Part shown: piece by piece, positions 58,763 through 64,000 of the stretch
Position numbering within the stretch: the first letter of the stretch is position 1
Layout: every line of letters starts with the position of its first letter
Assembly (NCBI GenBank): GCA_963693365.1
Contig: CAVNZM010000013.1
Coordinates: forward strand, 1,612,001 to 1,676,000
Source: Amoebidium appalachense
Lineage: Eukaryota > Ichthyosporea
Direction of reading: 5' to 3'
Length of the DNA stretch: 64,000 nt
Made by a program: the position numbers and the translations under genes
The notes under the pieces: model-generated
The model's input: the letters and a program-made list of their open reading frames with translations, nothing else
Databases searched by the model: none
What the model was told of the DNA's origin: nothing

Positions 58763-58916
58763 GTGAAGGAGAGCATGCGTTTTTGCTGCACTGTTCAATG
58801 GTGCTGGCGTTCCCTCCGGGGGCAGTTTGTACCCCCCGGGCACATGCGTGAGCCTGTACGTGTACCCCCACCGCACGTCGCGCTGCACGAACCGAAGCTC
58901 CAATCGCTCCACATTG
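58763..58916 (-). pseudogene. TSP1 exon C with 1-nt frameshift
   Basis: Acceptor ATTCCAG and donor TCAC/GTAAGC are intact, and the first half encodes MWSDWSFGSCSATCGGG and RTGSRMCPGGTNCP. The length is 154 nt, not a multiple of 3 as phase 1-1 requires. An extra C in the run TGCCCCCGG moves the end (NASTIEQCSKNACSPS) into another frame. It is a disabled exon unless the run is a sequencing error. Confidence 0.75.
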
Positions 58917-59117
58917 CTGGAATTTTGTGGGGGTAAGAGGGGTTTTTGCAATTTGATGACCCATTCAAAATGCAACTTGTAATATGGGTCACTAATACTG
59001 ATCCAGTCATAAAAGTGACCAATCGAATCGCACAATAGATCAGTGGTGGCAAATAGTGGGCGGCACATATGGTGTTGACCGTGTGGGTGGGTGGGTGGGT
59101 CGGGTTTTTTTTTTTTT

Positions 59118-59167
<50 letters not shown>

Positions 59168-59589
59168 CTGTCCCACGCGTGGAAGACTCTAGTAGCTGTG
59201 AAGCGCATTGAACGAGTGCGAAACAAAACTCATGCTAGTGATCCAAACTTATGGCCACTCGAAAATAGGATCTGCTGCTAGGGGCACAAAAAAAAAAAAA
59301 AAAAAAAAAAAAAAGCTGATGTTTCGCCATAGTAAGATGGTGTATAGAGTCTTATCTTCCAATCAGTAAAAACAAGTGGATACTATCGGGCCAGGTGTGC
59401 CAGTGTACCCGGAGGGGGGGGGGGGGGGGGAGGGGTGTGTGCGTGCCCGTTTGTGTCAGGGTATGTCTTTCTCTATGTCTTGCTCTCTTTATGTGTGTGT
59501 GGGTATATGTTTGTGTGTACATGTGTGTGTGTCTGTGTGTTCGTCTGTGTGTGTTTAGCTGCTACGGTTTGTCGCGGCGTGTTCTATAC

Positions 59590-59739
59590 GAGACTTAGGA
59601 CATGCCGCCGTGTTGCAATCCTCCTTCATCGAGCTGCTCCCAGGACAACTTCCACCCCCCGTGCACGTGCGTGTGCCTGTGCGCACACCTACCCCACACG
59701 TCTTACTGCACAAACCGAAGCTCCAGGCACTCCAAAAAC
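59590..59739 (-). CDS. TSP1 exon D
   Basis: A 150-nt phase 1-1 exon after AACAAG encodes FWSAWSFGLCSKTCGVG, VRTGTRTC and cysteines to TAACPKS. Its donor is a weak TCTC/GTATAG, because the position equivalent to the exon-B donor has lost the G (CCTAAGT). Without splicing the frame runs on to a stop after IEHAATNRSS. Confidence 0.7.
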
Positions 59740-60512
<773 letters not shown>

Positions 60513-60635
60513 GGGACTTGGGAACATGCACATACCAAGGCACCTACACGGCCTGGAGTGATTGGTCCCCTTGCTGTGAGAACACCCGCGGGAGGGTGAG
60601 AAAGTGCAGCGTTCTCTACGCTACGACAGGACAGG
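60513..60635 (+). CDS. TSP1-like exon on the opposite strand
   Basis: Plus-strand acceptor CCATACAG is followed in phase 1 by GTCTYQGTYTAWSDWSPCCE and GRVRKCS. The WSDWSPC core and phase match TSP1 exons, but the CSxTCGGG segment is replaced by CCENTRG. The end runs into T-rich sequence and no good donor is visible. It may be a diverged exon of a plus-strand gene or a relic. Confidence 0.4.
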
Positions 60636-63488
<2,853 letters not shown>

Positions 63489-64000
63489 TTATGCAGCGTG
63501 CTCCTTTGTAATAGAAGCCATAAGCACGCTTGGGTTAAACTTAGACACAGCCACCAAGCCGTTTGAATAAAGCGTGCGGCTGAGGGCGCGGGGACGACGA
63601 CCCATGGTCTTTTTCTGCTCGTCGGCGAAAATATACGGGTCGGCAAGCATAACGAGCGAGTGAGCAACATTTGCCAAACACCAGATGGAGGCATGGCTGT
63701 CAGAGAGAAGACCCACGGTCCACGTCGTGGTAAGCACGGCAGAGTGCACGATTCCGGGGAGGAGGTGGCGCGGGGCAGTCATGTATGGGTAGACCATGCC
63801 GAGAAGGAAAAACACGCGAAGGGAGAGCGGGATTTCGGTCTGGGCCTCGCCAAAAAAGTGGTGTTTCATCCAGCACGCGTGGTTTCCGTTGCTACCGTGC
63901 CCGGCAGTAATCATAAGATGCCCGGCGGGGGTAATGATAGTGCACGCCGGAGAGTCACACATGGAACCCATCAGACCGAAGACCTTGTTGGGAATGCCCG
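63489..64000 (-). CDS. 3' part of a membrane-protein-like gene, continues beyond the window
   Basis: The frame is open from the right edge (GIPNKVFGLMGSMCDSPACT) to a stop after SITKEHAA, so the start lies outside the window. The ATG at 63971 need not be the start. About 170 codons are visible with hydrophobic segments around LSLRVFFLLGMVYPYM, LLPGIVHSAVLTTTWTVGLL and IWCLANVAHSLVMLADPYIF, suggesting several membrane passes, and a basic loop KKTMGRRPRALSR. I cannot name the family. The ORF is non-repetitive and looks genuine. Confidence 0.6.
   Translation of the reverse strand, partial: GIPNKVFGLMGSMCDSPACTIITPAGHLMITAGHGSNGNHACWMKHHFFGEAQTEIPLSLRVFFLLGMVYPYMTAPRHLLPGIVHSAVLTTTWTVGLLSDSHASIWCLANVAHSLVMLADPYIFADEQKKTMGRRPRALSRTLYSNGLVAVSKFNPSVLMASITKEHAA

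Overview
The window looks like nuclear DNA from an intron-rich eukaryote. It carries a nine-coding-exon RAD51 gene with canonical GT/GC...AG introns, secreted multi-exon proteins, phase-1 thrombospondin type-1 (TSP1) exons, non-LTR retrotransposon remains with poly-A tails and a tRNA-Phe-like sequence. The standard genetic code fits every gene model. The species cannot be named from this; a protist or alga, or an early-branching relative of animals, is compatible. Simple sequence is extreme: dozens of (GT/CA)n, (CT/GA)n, (GGCA)n and (GGGT)n arrays and very long G/C homopolymers make up a large part of the window. Most long open frames (poly Thr-His, Val-Cys, Pro or Gly) are translations of these repeats.

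Layout. About 2.0-3.0 kb: two candidate exons of an unidentified minus-strand gene. 3.9-16.5 kb: a minus-strand gene with at least 16 exons joined in compatible phases; part of it resembles bacterial family-1 extracellular solute-binding proteins. A possible signal-peptide exon lies at 19.4-19.6 kb. 20.3-23.7 kb: two direct copies of a unit carrying a 5'-truncated reverse transcriptase. 25.8-28.7 kb: a minus-strand secreted DJ-1/PfpI (ThiJ) protein with a Cys-rich N-terminal region and a Pro/Ala linker. 30.1-30.5 kb: an inverted-repeat (MITE-like) element. 31.0-31.6 kb: tandem tRNA-Phe-like units. 32.5-33.6 kb: a local repeat family. 35.3-38.1 kb: a LINE insertion with 16-bp target-site duplications, a poly-A tail, RNase H and a zinc knuckle. 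38.7-39.2 kb: an intronless ORF of unknown function. 41.9-46.2 kb: RAD51 (340 aa), with an upstream E2F-type palindrome and a 5'-UTR intron. 48.6-52.0 kb: a four-exon, 177-aa Cys-rich secreted protein. 57.4-59.7 kb: four minus-strand TSP1 exons from tandem duplication, two of them damaged, plus a TSP1-like exon on the plus strand at 60.5 kb. 63.5-64.0 kb: the 3' part of a gene that leaves the window.

The main architectural observation is how genes and repeats interlock. Introns often begin inside (GT)n, so the repeat itself supplies the donor, and end in (CA)nG or in a pure C-run followed by AG. Homopolymer runs are mostly C on the coding strand of the gene they sit in, so run polarity largely predicts gene orientation. 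Exon duplication is rampant, with intact exons flanked by decayed copies in at least three genes. The genes do not form an obvious pathway. RAD51 is a housekeeping recombinase; several others look secreted or extracellular.
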